In this document: piece after piece, positions 8,275-17,386 of the stretch
Layout: each line of letters starts with the position of its first letter
Position numbering within the stretch: position 1 is the stretch's first letter
Assembly (NCBI GenBank): GCA_942491575.1
Contig: CALOBT010000031.1
Coordinates: 1,860,001-1,924,000, forward strand
Direction: 5' to 3'
Source: CAZHNW01 sp942491575
GTDB lineage: Bacteria; Spirochaetota; UBA4802; UBA5550
DNA length: 64,000 nucleotides
The notes under the pieces: generated by a model
What the model saw: only the letters and a program-made list of their open reading frames with translations
Database searches by the model: none
Told to the model about the DNA's origin: nothing
Position numbers and translations under genes: made by a program

Positions 8275-9693
8275 ATGGCAGAGACAGAAAATCAAAATAA
8301 AAAAGAGCAGTTGAAACTGAAACCGGTTACTTTTGATGTGGTTTCATCCAACCTTGATAATCTGGTGGCAGCCCGGGTGCCGGTATTCAGAAAAAACGTT
8401 GATGGCAACCTGGTTCCAATACCGGTGGAAAAACTTGAGCACTTTCTCGGTGAAGCTGAACGGGACATCAAGCTCTTCATAGATATTAACTGGCAGACTA
8501 AAATTGCTGTCAATGGCAGAGAGAGAAGGCCCGCTACCTATTCCGGGGGGGCGCCTCAGAAAGAAATCCTTATGAAGTCCATCGCCGAGTACGGCAACAC
8601 CTTTGAACAGATTGATAAATTTCAGAATCTTTCCATTGTAGAACGCGAAGAGATACTTGATGAAAGTATTGAAACCCTCCATGGCCTGCAGAAGAGTGGC
8701 GCCCAATTCGATATTGAGGCCGTCATCAAGATGGTGGAAGTGATCGCCAATACCTTTTATGCAAATTACGCTAATCTTGAGGATAACCTTTCCAGTGAAA
8801 ACGTGAAGAATAACCTCTATGGTGTTTTTATAAAAACCGAATGGGTTGTGAAGATACTCATTGAATTCTTTAAGAACAATAATTCAAATAATAACTATAC
8901 TATGATCGAAGAGATTGATACCGGCTCTCTTACTATTACCAATATGTGTAAGGCCCTCCTCTGGTTTATCGGTTTCGGTCTCTATTACAATGATTATATT
9001 GACCAGGGCCTCTTTACAAAAAATATACGCGGTAATTTCAAGGAGAAACTTTTAAGGTATTACCGGCGAAGGATGCCTGATCTTAATATTCGTATAGAAA
9101 CCGTCATCAAGGGGGGATTCCGCAGAATTGATTTAGAGAAGGACCTTCTGCAGTATGCCATTGGGAGTCTTCTTTATGATATAGGTAAGGTCCCCTTTAT
9201 TACCTATCATGATGGCGACGAGGCATACGAGCATGAGCTGGTGAAGGTCCATGTCCTGACTGGGTACAATATGGTTTTGAAAACCAAAAAGTATTCCTTT
9301 CCCGTTGTTGCCATGGCGGGCTTTCACCACGAGTATTATGGGGGTAAAGGAAGTTATAATTTCGCCGGTCCCATCATGGGCAAACTGACGGGGAAAAAAT
9401 ATAATTTTGAAAATGCCAGCTATTTTATTACCTATGATGAGGAGGAGTTTAAAAATGGAGATGCCCTTTCCTTCTTCCCGTGTAAGGTGATAGAAATAAT
9501 TGATGTTTTTCTTGCCCTCACCGGAAAAAAGAAGATGTCATACCTCGACGCCTTCAAGGTGATGAAAACAGACTTCGTAACACGTAATCTTCAGCTGGAC
9601 CCGCTTCTCCTCGAAATGTTTCTCGATTTTATAGGAAGCTGCGGAATCCTTGATGAGGGGCAGCGACAGGAAATCGATGCCATCAAGTTCTGA
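8275..9693 (+). CDS. Degenerate HD-GYP-like domain protein
   Basis: A predicted cytoplasmic protein of 472 residues. The C-terminal half aligns with HD-GYP phosphodiesterase motifs, but they are damaged: the HD doublet reads YD (LLYDIGKVPF, Y301-D302), the later HHE is kept (GFHHEYYGGKGSY), and the usual DGxGYP is GGKGSYN. The middle histidine (KVHVLTGYNMV) is present. Known HD-GYP enzymes degrade cyclic di-GMP using these metal ligands, so this one is probably inactive or has a changed activity. The N-terminal 280 residues have no family I recognise and contain an Asn-rich stretch. It is transcribed divergently from the lyase operon from a palindrome-bearing promoter. Confidence 0.65.
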   Translation: MAETENQNKKEQLKLKPVTFDVVSSNLDNLVAARVPVFRKNVDGNLVPIPVEKLEHFLGEAERDIKLFIDINWQTKIAVNGRERRPATYSGGAPQKEILMKSIAEYGNTFEQIDKFQNLSIVEREEILDESIETLHGLQKSGAQFDIEAVIKMVEVIANTFYANYANLEDNLSSENVKNNLYGVFIKTEWVVKILIEFFKNNNSNNNYTMIEEIDTGSLTITNMCKALLWFIGFGLYYNDYIDQGLFTKNIRGNFKEKLLRYYRRRMPDLNIRIETVIKGGFRRIDLEKDLLQYAIGSLLYDIGKVPFITYHDGDEAYEHELVKVHVLTGYNMVLKTKKYSFPVVAMAGFHHEYYGGKGSYNFAGPIMGKLTGKKYNFENASYFITYDEEEFKNGDALSFFPCKVIEIIDVFLALTGKKKMSYLDAFKVMKTDFVTRNLQLDPLLLEMFLDFIGSCGILDEGQRQEIDAIKF

Positions 9694-9708
9694 TCTACTG
9701 GACTTTTT

Positions 9709-9775
9709 CCGGGAAAGAAAACACTTTCCGGGATGTCAATTTCATTGAATATCGTTTTTCAGCGGCTGAAAAACG
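9709..9775. terminator. Two hairpins between convergent genes, possible terminators
   Basis: The first stem (9709-9717 with 9724-9732) has nine pairs with one mismatch. The second is a perfect ten-base stem with a three-base loop, CGTTTTTCAG/CTGAAAAACG (9753-9775), overlapping the TGA stop of the reverse-strand gene. Neither has a clean downstream T-run, so the terminator role is inferred from the convergent setting. Confidence 0.4.
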
Positions 9776-11417
9776 TATCATACTTTGAAATGGAAATCAT
9801 GAAACGGTCATCATCCACACCGTAACCGGGGAGAATCCGGGACGCCCTGTAGCGGTGTGTGTAATTGAAATCGATATCTATCTTCCATATGCGTGCGGTA
9901 AATCCCGCCATAACGCCATGACCAACCTCGGTATTATCTGCCAGGTTTACATGGGCGAACTCATAGGCGGTTCTCAGGGAAAGAAAATTAAAGACCCAGT
10001 ATTCCACGGAGGGGATGGTTCTCAGAAAGTATCCTTCGCGTTCAGCCGATGCTTCAGCCGATGCTGCCGTGGTATAGATGTCCACCATCTGTTTAAGTAC
10101 CAGAAATAGCTTTCGGTCAAGGAATGCCCCTGAGACCGTTGTTTCCAGCAGCATGGGGTGTCGTGCCATTCCGCTTGCATCTGTCGTGTAGGCTATCCCC
10201 GCTTTAAAATAGGTCTCCTGGTGTGTTGAATAGGTGAAATGCGAATCAATTGTCAGACGACGTTCCAGGAAAAGAAGCATAAAGCCGAAGTCAAAGGCTG
10301 CATTCGTTCCCTTGAATATCTCATACTCATTTTCAGTGGAATATCTTTCATTGGTGTAATAAAAGTGAGCTGCAAGGCCCAGGGAGAGCCAGTCCGTTAC
10401 GAGAAAACCGGTACTGATAATTCCCCCGTAATTATCGGAAAGGGGGTGGAAGTAGTTTGATCCTATCACTACACCATCCAAATCAAAATTATAGGGTGCC
10501 GATACTTTCGGATCATAGACTCCCATGGAAAATTCGACTCCAAAGCCCCATCGCCTGCCAAGTGGAAATTCATAACCGAGACGGACCGTTACATTATCCG
10601 TGTCATCCAGTTCATATCCGCCCCCCACTGAGGGTATATCATTTCCTTTGTCAATGGAGGTATTGAAAAGCAGGTAGATCCGGTCCTGTCTGATGGTCCC
10701 CAGGATTGCCGGGTTCTGTGAGGGGGCATAGAATTCTACTTCTACCTTGAATTTGGGAGAACCCGCGGCCAGTTTCGCAATATAGGCCTTTACTACTTCA
10801 CTTTCCGGATCAATTGCCTTTGCCTGTTTCAACTGTTCCCGCGCCTTTGTCGTATCTTTTTTATCATAGGAATCGATGGCTTTGGAAAAGGTAATGGCGG
10901 CCTTCTCATTTTTTTCTGCCTTTGCCTTAACCTTGGCTATAGTGGAAACATCAGCCTGTGCTTTCAGGTACTTCAGCGCCGAGGTGGCGAAGAAGGCGCT
11001 TATATAATCATATCTGGACAATTTATCCGTCAATTTCTCCTGCCATACAACGGCACCTGTTTCAATGTCCACCATGCTCATGGTAATGAGCATTCTGTCC
11101 CCCATGTTGACCATATTTCCAGAAAGAAGGTAGCGTGCTGCCAGCATTTTCCCTACTTTGATCTGCTGGGACGGATCGGTAAGTCCCGTCATGGTAAGGG
11201 AGAGTTCCTTCATCGCCGCAGATCTTCTATCCCTGCTTACCACTGTTATTTTTTTTGATTTTGCCAGTTCAAAGGAGATCAGCTCGGTGATACCCTTGCC
11301 AATATATTTATGCTGTGGCTTGTCACTGCTGACAAAAAAATCCGTAATGGCTACGGTTCGTGCGAACAGGGGAGTTGAGAAGAAAATAACGGCAACTGAT
11401 ATATAAATAATTCTCAT
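9759..11417 (-). CDS. CsgG/FlgO-like N-terminal domain fused to TPR linker and outer-membrane beta-barrel
   Basis: A 552-residue secreted protein with a signal peptide (first 19 residues, ending PLFA-RT). Residues about 20-150 resemble the CsgG/FlgO/TolB-N-like fold (VAITDFFVSSDKPQHKYIGKGITELISFELAKSKKITVVSRD, interrupted here: AITDFF, GKGITELISFELA, VVSRDR), used by envelope assembly factors. Residues 165-215 are a charged TPR-like helical linker. From about 220 on, alternating hydrophobic strands rich in aromatic residues suggest a beta-barrel in the outer membrane. A good AAGGTG site lies seven bases before the ATG. It is divergent from a TetR regulator, which may control it. The function is unknown; an envelope-stress or assembly role is a guess. 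Confidence 0.65.
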   Translation of the reverse strand: MRIIYISVAVIFFSTPLFARTVAITDFFVSSDKPQHKYIGKGITELISFELAKSKKITVVSRDRRSAAMKELSLTMTGLTDPSQQIKVGKMLAARYLLSGNMVNMGDRMLITMSMVDIETGAVVWQEKLTDKLSRYDYISAFFATSALKYLKAQADVSTIAKVKAKAEKNEKAAITFSKAIDSYDKKDTTKAREQLKQAKAIDPESEVVKAYIAKLAAGSPKFKVEVEFYAPSQNPAILGTIRQDRIYLLFNTSIDKGNDIPSVGGGYELDDTDNVTVRLGYEFPLGRRWGFGVEFSMGVYDPKVSAPYNFDLDGVVIGSNYFHPLSDNYGGIISTGFLVTDWLSLGLAAHFYYTNERYSTENEYEIFKGTNAAFDFGFMLLFLERRLTIDSHFTYSTHQETYFKAGIAYTTDASGMARHPMLLETTVSGAFLDRKLFLVLKQMVDIYTTAASAEASAEREGYFLRTIPSVEYWVFNFLSLRTAYEFAHVNLADNTEVGHGVMAGFTARIWKIDIDFNYTHRYRASRILPGYGVDDDRFMISISKYDTFFSR

Positions 11418-11548
11418 TTTTGTTCACCTTTTTAATAAACAATAAATAGGATATTCTACGAACCTGCTTTCCGTTACATGTCTCCATAACAATAGTTGTA
11501 TTTTTCTGTTTTATCAAGCTAAATTTTTAAACTTTTTTCGTTAATACA

Positions 11549-11577
11549 TTGACAATTGCAACGCAATTGAATAAAAA
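11549..11577 (+). promoter_or_regulatory. Promoter and palindromic operator before the TetR gene
   Basis: TTGACA (11549-11554) and a weak -10 TAAAAA (11572-11577) are 17 bases apart. Between them lies a perfect inverted repeat, CAATTGC-AAC-GCAATTG (11553-11569). Autoregulation by the TetR protein encoded directly downstream is the simplest reading. The site also lies in the region upstream of the divergent outer-membrane gene. Confidence 0.58.
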
Positions 11578-11610
11578 TTTGCGTAAAAACAAGAAGGGTA
11601 AACAACCAGA

Positions 11611-12273
11611 ATGGCACAACGTAAATCAGAGGACAGAAAAAGCTGGGAAAAGGAACAACGGCGCAGCCGAATAACGGACATTGCACAGGAAGTGTTCTTC
11701 AGGCAGGGACTTGACGGGGCAACCATGGAGGAGATAGCCCGTGAAGCAGGGTATAACAAGCGAACGATATATCTCTATTTCAGGGACAAGGAAGAGCTGT
11801 TTCTTGCGGTGGTGCTGCGGGGACAGAAGATATTGATTCAACACCTCTCTGCAGCCTTTGATCAATCAAAGGACCATCCCGCCCTCATCAGAGAACTGGG
11901 CAGGGCCTTTTTCAGGTTTTCAATTGAGCACTCAAATTATTTTAATCTTATTATGATCTACGAATCCCGCAGCAGGGATTATTATGGCGGTGAAGAAAAT
12001 GCTGAAGAAGAGAGTTTTCGGAGCCTTTGCAGTGAAGCTTCGGATGAATATGGGCGTTTCATTGTTGAAGCGATTGAGCTTGGGAAATCAAGCAATGCCA
12101 TCAAAACAGATCTGACTTCGCAGCAGATGATGCTTCTTCTCTGGGGGCAGGTTTTTGGAGTAATGCAGATTATCCTGATGCGCCAGGATCATTTCAAGGA
12201 AGCATACGGCCTTACTCCGGAGGACCTTTATAATCATTTTCTTGTCTTTATGGAAAAAGCCCTGGGAAATTAA
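11611..12273 (+). CDS. TetR/AcrR family transcriptional regulator
   Basis: A 220-residue repressor-type protein. The N-terminal DNA-binding domain is clear at about residues 20-65 (ITDIAQEVFFRQGLDGATM, then EEIAREAGYNKRTIYLYF and DKEELF). The C-terminal helical part, which holds the ligand pocket in this family, has no recognisable specificity. A perfect inverted repeat between its own -35 and -10 elements is a likely operator. The stop codon (12271-12273) overlaps that of the convergent phospholipase-like gene. Targets may include itself and the divergent outer-membrane gene. Confidence 0.9.
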   Translation: MAQRKSEDRKSWEKEQRRSRITDIAQEVFFRQGLDGATMEEIAREAGYNKRTIYLYFRDKEELFLAVVLRGQKILIQHLSAAFDQSKDHPALIRELGRAFFRFSIEHSNYFNLIMIYESRSRDYYGGEENAEEESFRSLCSEASDEYGRFIVEAIELGKSSNAIKTDLTSQQMMLLLWGQVFGVMQIILMRQDHFKEAYGLTPEDLYNHFLVFMEKALGN

Positions 12274-13187
12274 GCCTCAACTGGTTCTGATTCATCCAGA
12301 ACTGAATACTTCATTTCTCTAATGGTTTTTGAAGTGCTTCCCGTATCGAGGCTTTCTCCGGGGATGGCTCTCTCCAGTTCCTCCCGGGAGGCCTCTCCGG
12401 TTGCGTATCCATACATTGCCTGAAGGCGGGGTAACGCCCTTTGTAATGCCATATCAAAAAGGGTATTATAACTTTTTCTGTTTACCTCCCCGGTAAAGAT
12501 ATCCCTGAGGCTGATTTCATCATCAAGGGATTGCCGGGTATCATGCCGGTCAATGTGGCCGTAAAAGAGTGATTTGTTCCCGCGGTCTCCCGCCATGATG
12601 CTGATGAAGGGATAAAGTAGAGGTTTTGTCATCAGGCCGTTCAAAGAAAGCTGCCGTTTCAGGGTAGATTCGATTTCTCCATCAGTGACATTAAATGTTT
12701 CTTCCAGGTAATTGTTAAATTTCAGGTTTTTTATCGTGACGGATGAAAGAACCCGGTGTGAGCGAATGGGGCTCGCCAGAATTATATCAAGTGTCGTCTC
12801 TATATAGCGGTGCCGGTACCGTGCCAGTTCCTGCCTTTTGGGGTCATCATCATAATAATTGCCGGAAAGATAATAGACTACGGGATGGAAGGTCATATCA
12901 AGTACCGTATGTGTCATGTACCCCGCGGCAAAGGCAAAGTCACGGCCTGGGAGTGTGTCTTCTAGCATTGAGAGGATTATCGGATTTGTTCTTTCACCAT
13001 TGCATCCATGCAGTTGTGCGGAAATATCGGTTTTTGCCTCTTCCCGGTGGTAAAAAAAGATATCCGGAGCGATGGCCCCGAGATAATATTCTTTCAAATT
13101 TGCCTTCAGGGTTTCTTTCAGGCTGCCTTCATTCAGGCTGCGAAGCAGTTTGTCCGCAAAGGCGATGTGTGTATTCTCTTTCGGCAT
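12270..13187 (-). CDS. Zinc-dependent phospholipase C-like protein
   Basis: A 305-residue protein beginning MPKENTHIAFADKLL, with GAIAPDIFFYH near residue 37 and AAGYMTHTVLDMTFHPVVYY near 87-106. The spaced His and Asp residues match the Zn_dep_PLPC family pattern, in which they bind three zinc ions. There is no signal peptide, unlike secreted phospholipases C, so it is probably cytoplasmic and its substrate is unknown. It converges on the TetR gene, with the two stop codons overlapping. It has no operon partner on its strand. Confidence 0.72.
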   Translation of the reverse strand: MPKENTHIAFADKLLRSLNEGSLKETLKANLKEYYLGAIAPDIFFYHREEAKTDISAQLHGCNGERTNPIILSMLEDTLPGRDFAFAAGYMTHTVLDMTFHPVVYYLSGNYYDDDPKRQELARYRHRYIETTLDIILASPIRSHRVLSSVTIKNLKFNNYLEETFNVTDGEIESTLKRQLSLNGLMTKPLLYPFISIMAGDRGNKSLFYGHIDRHDTRQSLDDEISLRDIFTGEVNRKSYNTLFDMALQRALPRLQAMYGYATGEASREELERAIPGESLDTGSTSKTIREMKYSVLDESEPVEA

Positions 13188-13336
13188 GTAAACTTCCTTC
13201 GTAAAAAAATATAACTATTTATGAAAGGTGGATCAATGATATAATTCGTCAATAAAGTTATGACTCTGCCCGATTTTTCGGGTGGAATATTATGGGCTTT
13301 ACATTCCCGTAACAATATATTATCCTTGATAACTGT

Positions 13337-16063
13337 ATGGTGCAATTATTCTACATTTTAATTACTCTCCTGCTTCTTCTTCCATTACCCCTCTCAGGTA
13401 ATGAGGGTGAACCTGTTGATGTTTCTGACGATTTCACCAGCATAAAGGTAGCCCGTCAATGCCTGGTTTTTCTCGATGAGAAAGGTTCTCTCTCTTTCAA
13501 AGAAATAATCGAAACCGGGAAGAAATTTCTACCTGCAGAAAAGGATGTCCCCAGTTACGGATATACCGATACGGTCATCTGGATCAGTTTTTCTATTCAA
13601 AACAATACGGCTTCCCCCAAAGAGATTTTTATCGAAGTCCAGAATTCCATCATGGATGAAGTTACTTTTTTTAATCCTGAAAATAATTACCTGAATCCGA
13701 AAAGTGCCGGTGATATGGTTCCCTTTGCGTCAAGGGATGTGATATTCCGGAATCCGGTTTTCAGGGCCTCGATAAAGCCGGGGATCTGGAAATATTTCTT
13801 CAAAATCAGGACAACCAGCAATTCAAATGTTCCCCTGATTATCTGGTCAAAAGAGGAGTTCGGGAAACACCGGGAGACGGAGACGGTTGTACTCTGGACT
13901 TTTTATGGCCTGATGATTGCCATGATGCTCTATAACCTGATAATATTCATTTTTGTCAGGGAAAGGGATTATATTTATTATGTTTTCTTCATCATCGGTT
14001 TTATCCTTTTCAGGCTTTCCTATAACGGCCTTGCCTACCAGTATTTATGGAGAGGTAATATCTGGTGGGCCAATGTATGTGTCCCCTTTTTTGTGGCCTT
14101 TCTTGCTCTCTTTTTAATTCTATTTTCACGGGATTTCCTGCGACTCCGGGAGGGATCGAGGTTGCTTGACCGGAGTTGCCTGGGGCTTGCTGTTTTTTTT
14201 ACTCTGGGTATGGGCTTTTCACTGGTGGCACCTTACCGCTATTCCATTCAGCTGATTCTTGGAGTTTCTATTCTGCTGGTCCTTGTGCTGATGTTCGGGG
14301 GAATTTTTGCTTTGAAGTGGGCACGGAGGCAGGCGGTATTCTATCTCATCGCCTGGACATTTTTTCTGATAGGATCTTTTTTGAATATATTCAGGGATTT
14401 CGGAATTTTACCTCATAACTTTATAACTGCATGGGGGCAGCAGATAGGCAGCGCATTGCAGGTGCTCCTTCTCTCCATTGGTCTTGCTGACCGGATAAAT
14501 ACCATGCGTGATACTATTACCGAATCAAATGAAATCCTGATGCGGGTAAACCGTGATCTCCTTCATGAACGTGAACAGATGGCGGTGACCCTCAGGTCTA
14601 TCGAAGATGGAGTAATTACCTGCGGCCTTGATGGAAAAATAAGATACATGAACCGGGCTATGATTGAAATGCTGCAGGCTAGTGCCCTGGAAGTTGTGGG
14701 TAAAACAATTTCCGATGTGATTCATATCTTCGATCAGGATGATCCGGGAAGGGATATTTCCCCCCAGCTTTATTTTGTAAATGGGATAAAGGAAACAAGG
14801 GAGGCCCTTCTCTATATTAATGATTCAGATCAGCGAATAGTTGAATATACGGTATCCCCTTTAAAGGACCAGAAGTCTGTGAAACACGGATTCCTCGTTG
14901 TGATCAGGGACATTTCCGAACGCAAACGACTTGAAGAGGAAATGGTCAAAAAAAATAAACTTGATGCAATGGGAACCCTTGCGGGGGGGATCGCCCATGA
15001 TTTTAATAATATCCTTACGGGACTTACGGGGAATATCGGTATGGCCCTGTTGAGTTCGAAAAATAATCCGGAAGTTTCAGAATTGCTGGAAGAGGCGGAG
15101 CGGATATCCTTTAAAGCACGAAATCTTACCCAGCAGTTTCTTACATTCACAAAGGGGGGGGTGCCGATTCGACGGACTATAAAACTGGATAACCTTATAA
15201 GAGAGATTGTCAGTTTTACTCTCAGCGGGTCTTCCGTGACAGCTGAGTTCTCCATACCTGATGATCTCTGGGGAGCCAGTATTGACGAAGGGCAGATAAG
15301 CCAGGTTGTTAATAATATTGTCCTCAACTCAGTACAGGCAATGCCTGGTGGCGGAAAAATCGAAATTGCAGCTGCCAATGTTGTTCTCAAGGACCGTCTC
15401 AGGGAAAAGGAAGATTATATCAGGATAACCATAAAGGATCATGGTGAAGGAATACCCGCCTCGGTCCTTCCTAATATCTTTGATCCTTTTTTTACCACAA
15501 AAGAAAAGGGGAATGGCCTCGGATTGTCGAGCTGCTATTTTATTATTCAACAGCATGATGGATTCATTGATGTTGACACAGCTCCGGGACAGGGGACCGC
15601 CTTTTCTCTATTTATTCCATCTGTGGGACCTCTTGCTGAAGAGAGTCGGAAGGGGAGTGAGGGGGAAGACATCGTACGGGGAAGTGAAAGGATTCTTATC
15701 CTTGATGATGAAAATATTATCCGCCGGTCCACCGGTAAAATTCTTGAACGTCTCGGTTATGATCCTGTTCTGGCTGAAGACGGTGAAAAAGCAGTTGATT
15801 TGTTCAGAGAAGCTGAAAAGGAGGGGAGGCCCTTTGATGTGGCAATACTCGACCTGACAATTCCGGGCGGTATGGGTGGAAAGGATGCCGTAATTGAGCT
15901 TCGGAAAATCAGGAGTGATGTCCTTGTTATTGCCTCCAGCGGCTATTCCAATGATCCCGTAATGGCAGACTTCAAGAAATACGGCTTCAATGATATCCTC
16001 AATAAGCCCTACACGGTTGAGCTCCTCTCACAGGTACTGCAGCGCATATTAAAAAAATTGTAA
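13337..16063 (+). CDS. 7TM hybrid sensor histidine kinase
   Basis: A 908-residue membrane kinase. Order: signal peptide; extracytoplasmic 7TMR-DISMED2-type domain (about 30-175, with DTVIWISFSIQNN); seven-helix 7TMR-DISM membrane domain (180-390); PAS domain (about 410-525); HisKA with phospho-acceptor near H554 (GGIAHDFNNILTG); HATPase with the N box VVNNIVLNSVQA and G boxes GEGIPA and GNGLGLS; and a C-terminal receiver with phospho-acceptor near D839 (AILDLTIPGG) and a KP motif (NKPYTVELL). This architecture senses sugars or other periplasmic ligands in known cases, but the ligand here is not evident. It stands alone; no separate output regulator is adjacent. Confidence 0.92.
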   Translation: MVQLFYILITLLLLLPLPLSGNEGEPVDVSDDFTSIKVARQCLVFLDEKGSLSFKEIIETGKKFLPAEKDVPSYGYTDTVIWISFSIQNNTASPKEIFIEVQNSIMDEVTFFNPENNYLNPKSAGDMVPFASRDVIFRNPVFRASIKPGIWKYFFKIRTTSNSNVPLIIWSKEEFGKHRETETVVLWTFYGLMIAMMLYNLIIFIFVRERDYIYYVFFIIGFILFRLSYNGLAYQYLWRGNIWWANVCVPFFVAFLALFLILFSRDFLRLREGSRLLDRSCLGLAVFFTLGMGFSLVAPYRYSIQLILGVSILLVLVLMFGGIFALKWARRQAVFYLIAWTFFLIGSFLNIFRDFGILPHNFITAWGQQIGSALQVLLLSIGLADRINTMRDTITESNEILMRVNRDLLHEREQMAVTLRSIEDGVITCGLDGKIRYMNRAMIEMLQASALEVVGKTISDVIHIFDQDDPGRDISPQLYFVNGIKETREALLYINDSDQRIVEYTVSPLKDQKSVKHGFLVVIRDISERKRLEEEMVKKNKLDAMGTLAGGIAHDFNNILTGLTGNIGMALLSSKNNPEVSELLEEAERISFKARNLTQQFLTFTKGGVPIRRTIKLDNLIREIVSFTLSGSSVTAEFSIPDDLWGASIDEGQISQVVNNIVLNSVQAMPGGGKIEIAAANVVLKDRLREKEDYIRITIKDHGEGIPASVLPNIFDPFFTTKEKGNGLGLSSCYFIIQQHDGFIDVDTAPGQGTAFSLFIPSVGPLAEESRKGSEGEDIVRGSERILILDDENIIRRSTGKILERLGYDPVLAEDGEKAVDLFREAEKEGRPFDVAILDLTIPGGMGGKDAVIELRKIRSDVLVIASSGYSNDPVMADFKKYGFNDILNKPYTVELLSQVLQRILKKL

Positions 16064-16209
16064 TGGATTTTTGCTTTACAATATCCGTCTTTAAAACGCA
16101 CTGTGCAGAATAATGTTGTGACCGCTTTAATCTTAATTGAAATTGTATAATTCTCTGTGCCAGAGCAGTATAGCAGTTACGAAATAATCTAATATAAGAG
16201 TTTAAAAAT

Positions 16210-17340
16210 ATGAAAACATTTACCGTTATGGCAACATGTGCCTTTGGCATCGAATCCATTGTAGCCCGGGAAATAAGAAATCTCGGTTATCCGGAAACCA
16301 TAATAGAAAATGGCCGTGTACTCTTTGAAGGAGACTGGGAAGCCATAGCACGATGCAACCTCTGGCTTCGCTGTGCTGACAGGGTCTATATCCGAATGGC
16401 CCTTTTCGACGGAATGGATTTTGATGAACTTTTTGATGGAGTCAGGTCTGTTCGCTGGGAAGAGTTTATCCCTGAAGATGCCTTCATCCATGTAACCGGC
16501 AAAGCGGTAAAGTCAAAGCTGATGTCCGTATCGGACAACCAGGCAATTGCCAAGAAGGCAATCATAGAGGCAATGCAGAGAAAATATAAACGGGAACGTT
16601 TTCCTGAAACGGGTCCCCGTTACCGCATCGATGTTTCAATACTGAAGGATGAGGTAACCCTGGCCCTAGATACAAGCGGGGCGGGACTTCACCGCCGGGG
16701 ATATCGCCCTGGGCACGGAGAGGCACCACTTCGGGAAACACTTGCCGCTGCCATAATTCATCTTTCCAGGTGGACCCCTGACCGGATACTTGCTGATCCC
16801 TTCTGCGGATCCGGGACAATTGCGATTGAGGCGGCAATGCAGGGTAAAAATATTGCTCCGGGGCTTTTGCGGGAATTTGCCGCTGAATCATGGAAAAATG
16901 TTCCAGGAGAAGTCTGGCAGAATGCAAGGGATGAGGCGAAGGAGGCTGTCGTTAATGATCCTGTAACGATTCTCGCCTCGGACTACGATCGAAAGGTTTT
17001 TAAAATTGCCCGTGAAAATGCAGCCCTTGCCGGAGTAGAGGATGATATCCTCTTTCAAAAAAAACCGGTACAGGAATTCAGCTCCAGGAAAAAATACGGC
17101 TGTATCATCTGTAATCCCCCTTATGGAGAACGTATGGGAGGCCCTGAAGAGGCGGCACAGTTATACCTTGAAATGGGGGAGGTCTTTTCCGAACTGGAAA
17201 CCTGGTCATTTTTTATACTTTCCGGTCACCCTGACTTCGAAAAGCATTTCGGACAAAAGGCCAGTAAAAACCGTAAGTTATACAATGGGAAAATAAAAAC
17301 ATATCTTTATCAGTATCCGGGACCATTACCGAATAAATAA
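16210..17340 (+). CDS. RlmL-like THUMP-domain 23S rRNA (guanine-N2) methyltransferase
   Basis: A 376-residue cytoplasmic enzyme. Residues about 1-160 form the N-terminal THUMP/ferredoxin-like RNA-binding region (FTVMATCAFGIESIVAREIRNLGY). The SAM-dependent methyltransferase domain follows, with DPFCGSGTIAIEAA (motif I) and the catalytic NPPYGER (motif IV), typical of RlmL/YpsC enzymes that methylate guanine N2 in 23S rRNA. LHRRGYRPGHGEAPLRETLAA before motif I is a further family hallmark. The length corresponds to the single-domain (YpsC-type) form, without the RlmK half of the E. coli fusion. The exact target base is inferred from the family. Confidence 0.9.
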   Translation: MKTFTVMATCAFGIESIVAREIRNLGYPETIIENGRVLFEGDWEAIARCNLWLRCADRVYIRMALFDGMDFDELFDGVRSVRWEEFIPEDAFIHVTGKAVKSKLMSVSDNQAIAKKAIIEAMQRKYKRERFPETGPRYRIDVSILKDEVTLALDTSGAGLHRRGYRPGHGEAPLRETLAAAIIHLSRWTPDRILADPFCGSGTIAIEAAMQGKNIAPGLLREFAAESWKNVPGEVWQNARDEAKEAVVNDPVTILASDYDRKVFKIARENAALAGVEDDILFQKKPVQEFSSRKKYGCIICNPPYGERMGGPEEAAQLYLEMGEVFSELETWSFFILSGHPDFEKHFGQKASKNRKLYNGKIKTYLYQYPGPLPNK

Positions 17341-17386
17341 CAAAAAGTTATTGAAAATTTCATGTACATATGCACCTGTATATGTC

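Noticed and set aside
13200..13336. Possible riboswitch before the 7TM hybrid kinase (hairpin CCCGA-TTTT-TCGGG)
   Set aside because: Only a small stem is visible, with none of the conserved cores of cyclic di-GMP, cobalamin or other riboswitches that I checked by eye.
16064..16209. tRNA or other RNA gene in the gap after the first hybrid kinase
   Set aside because: No cloverleaf with a T-arm GTTC-like motif or CCA end could be formed; the same holds for the other gaps inspected.
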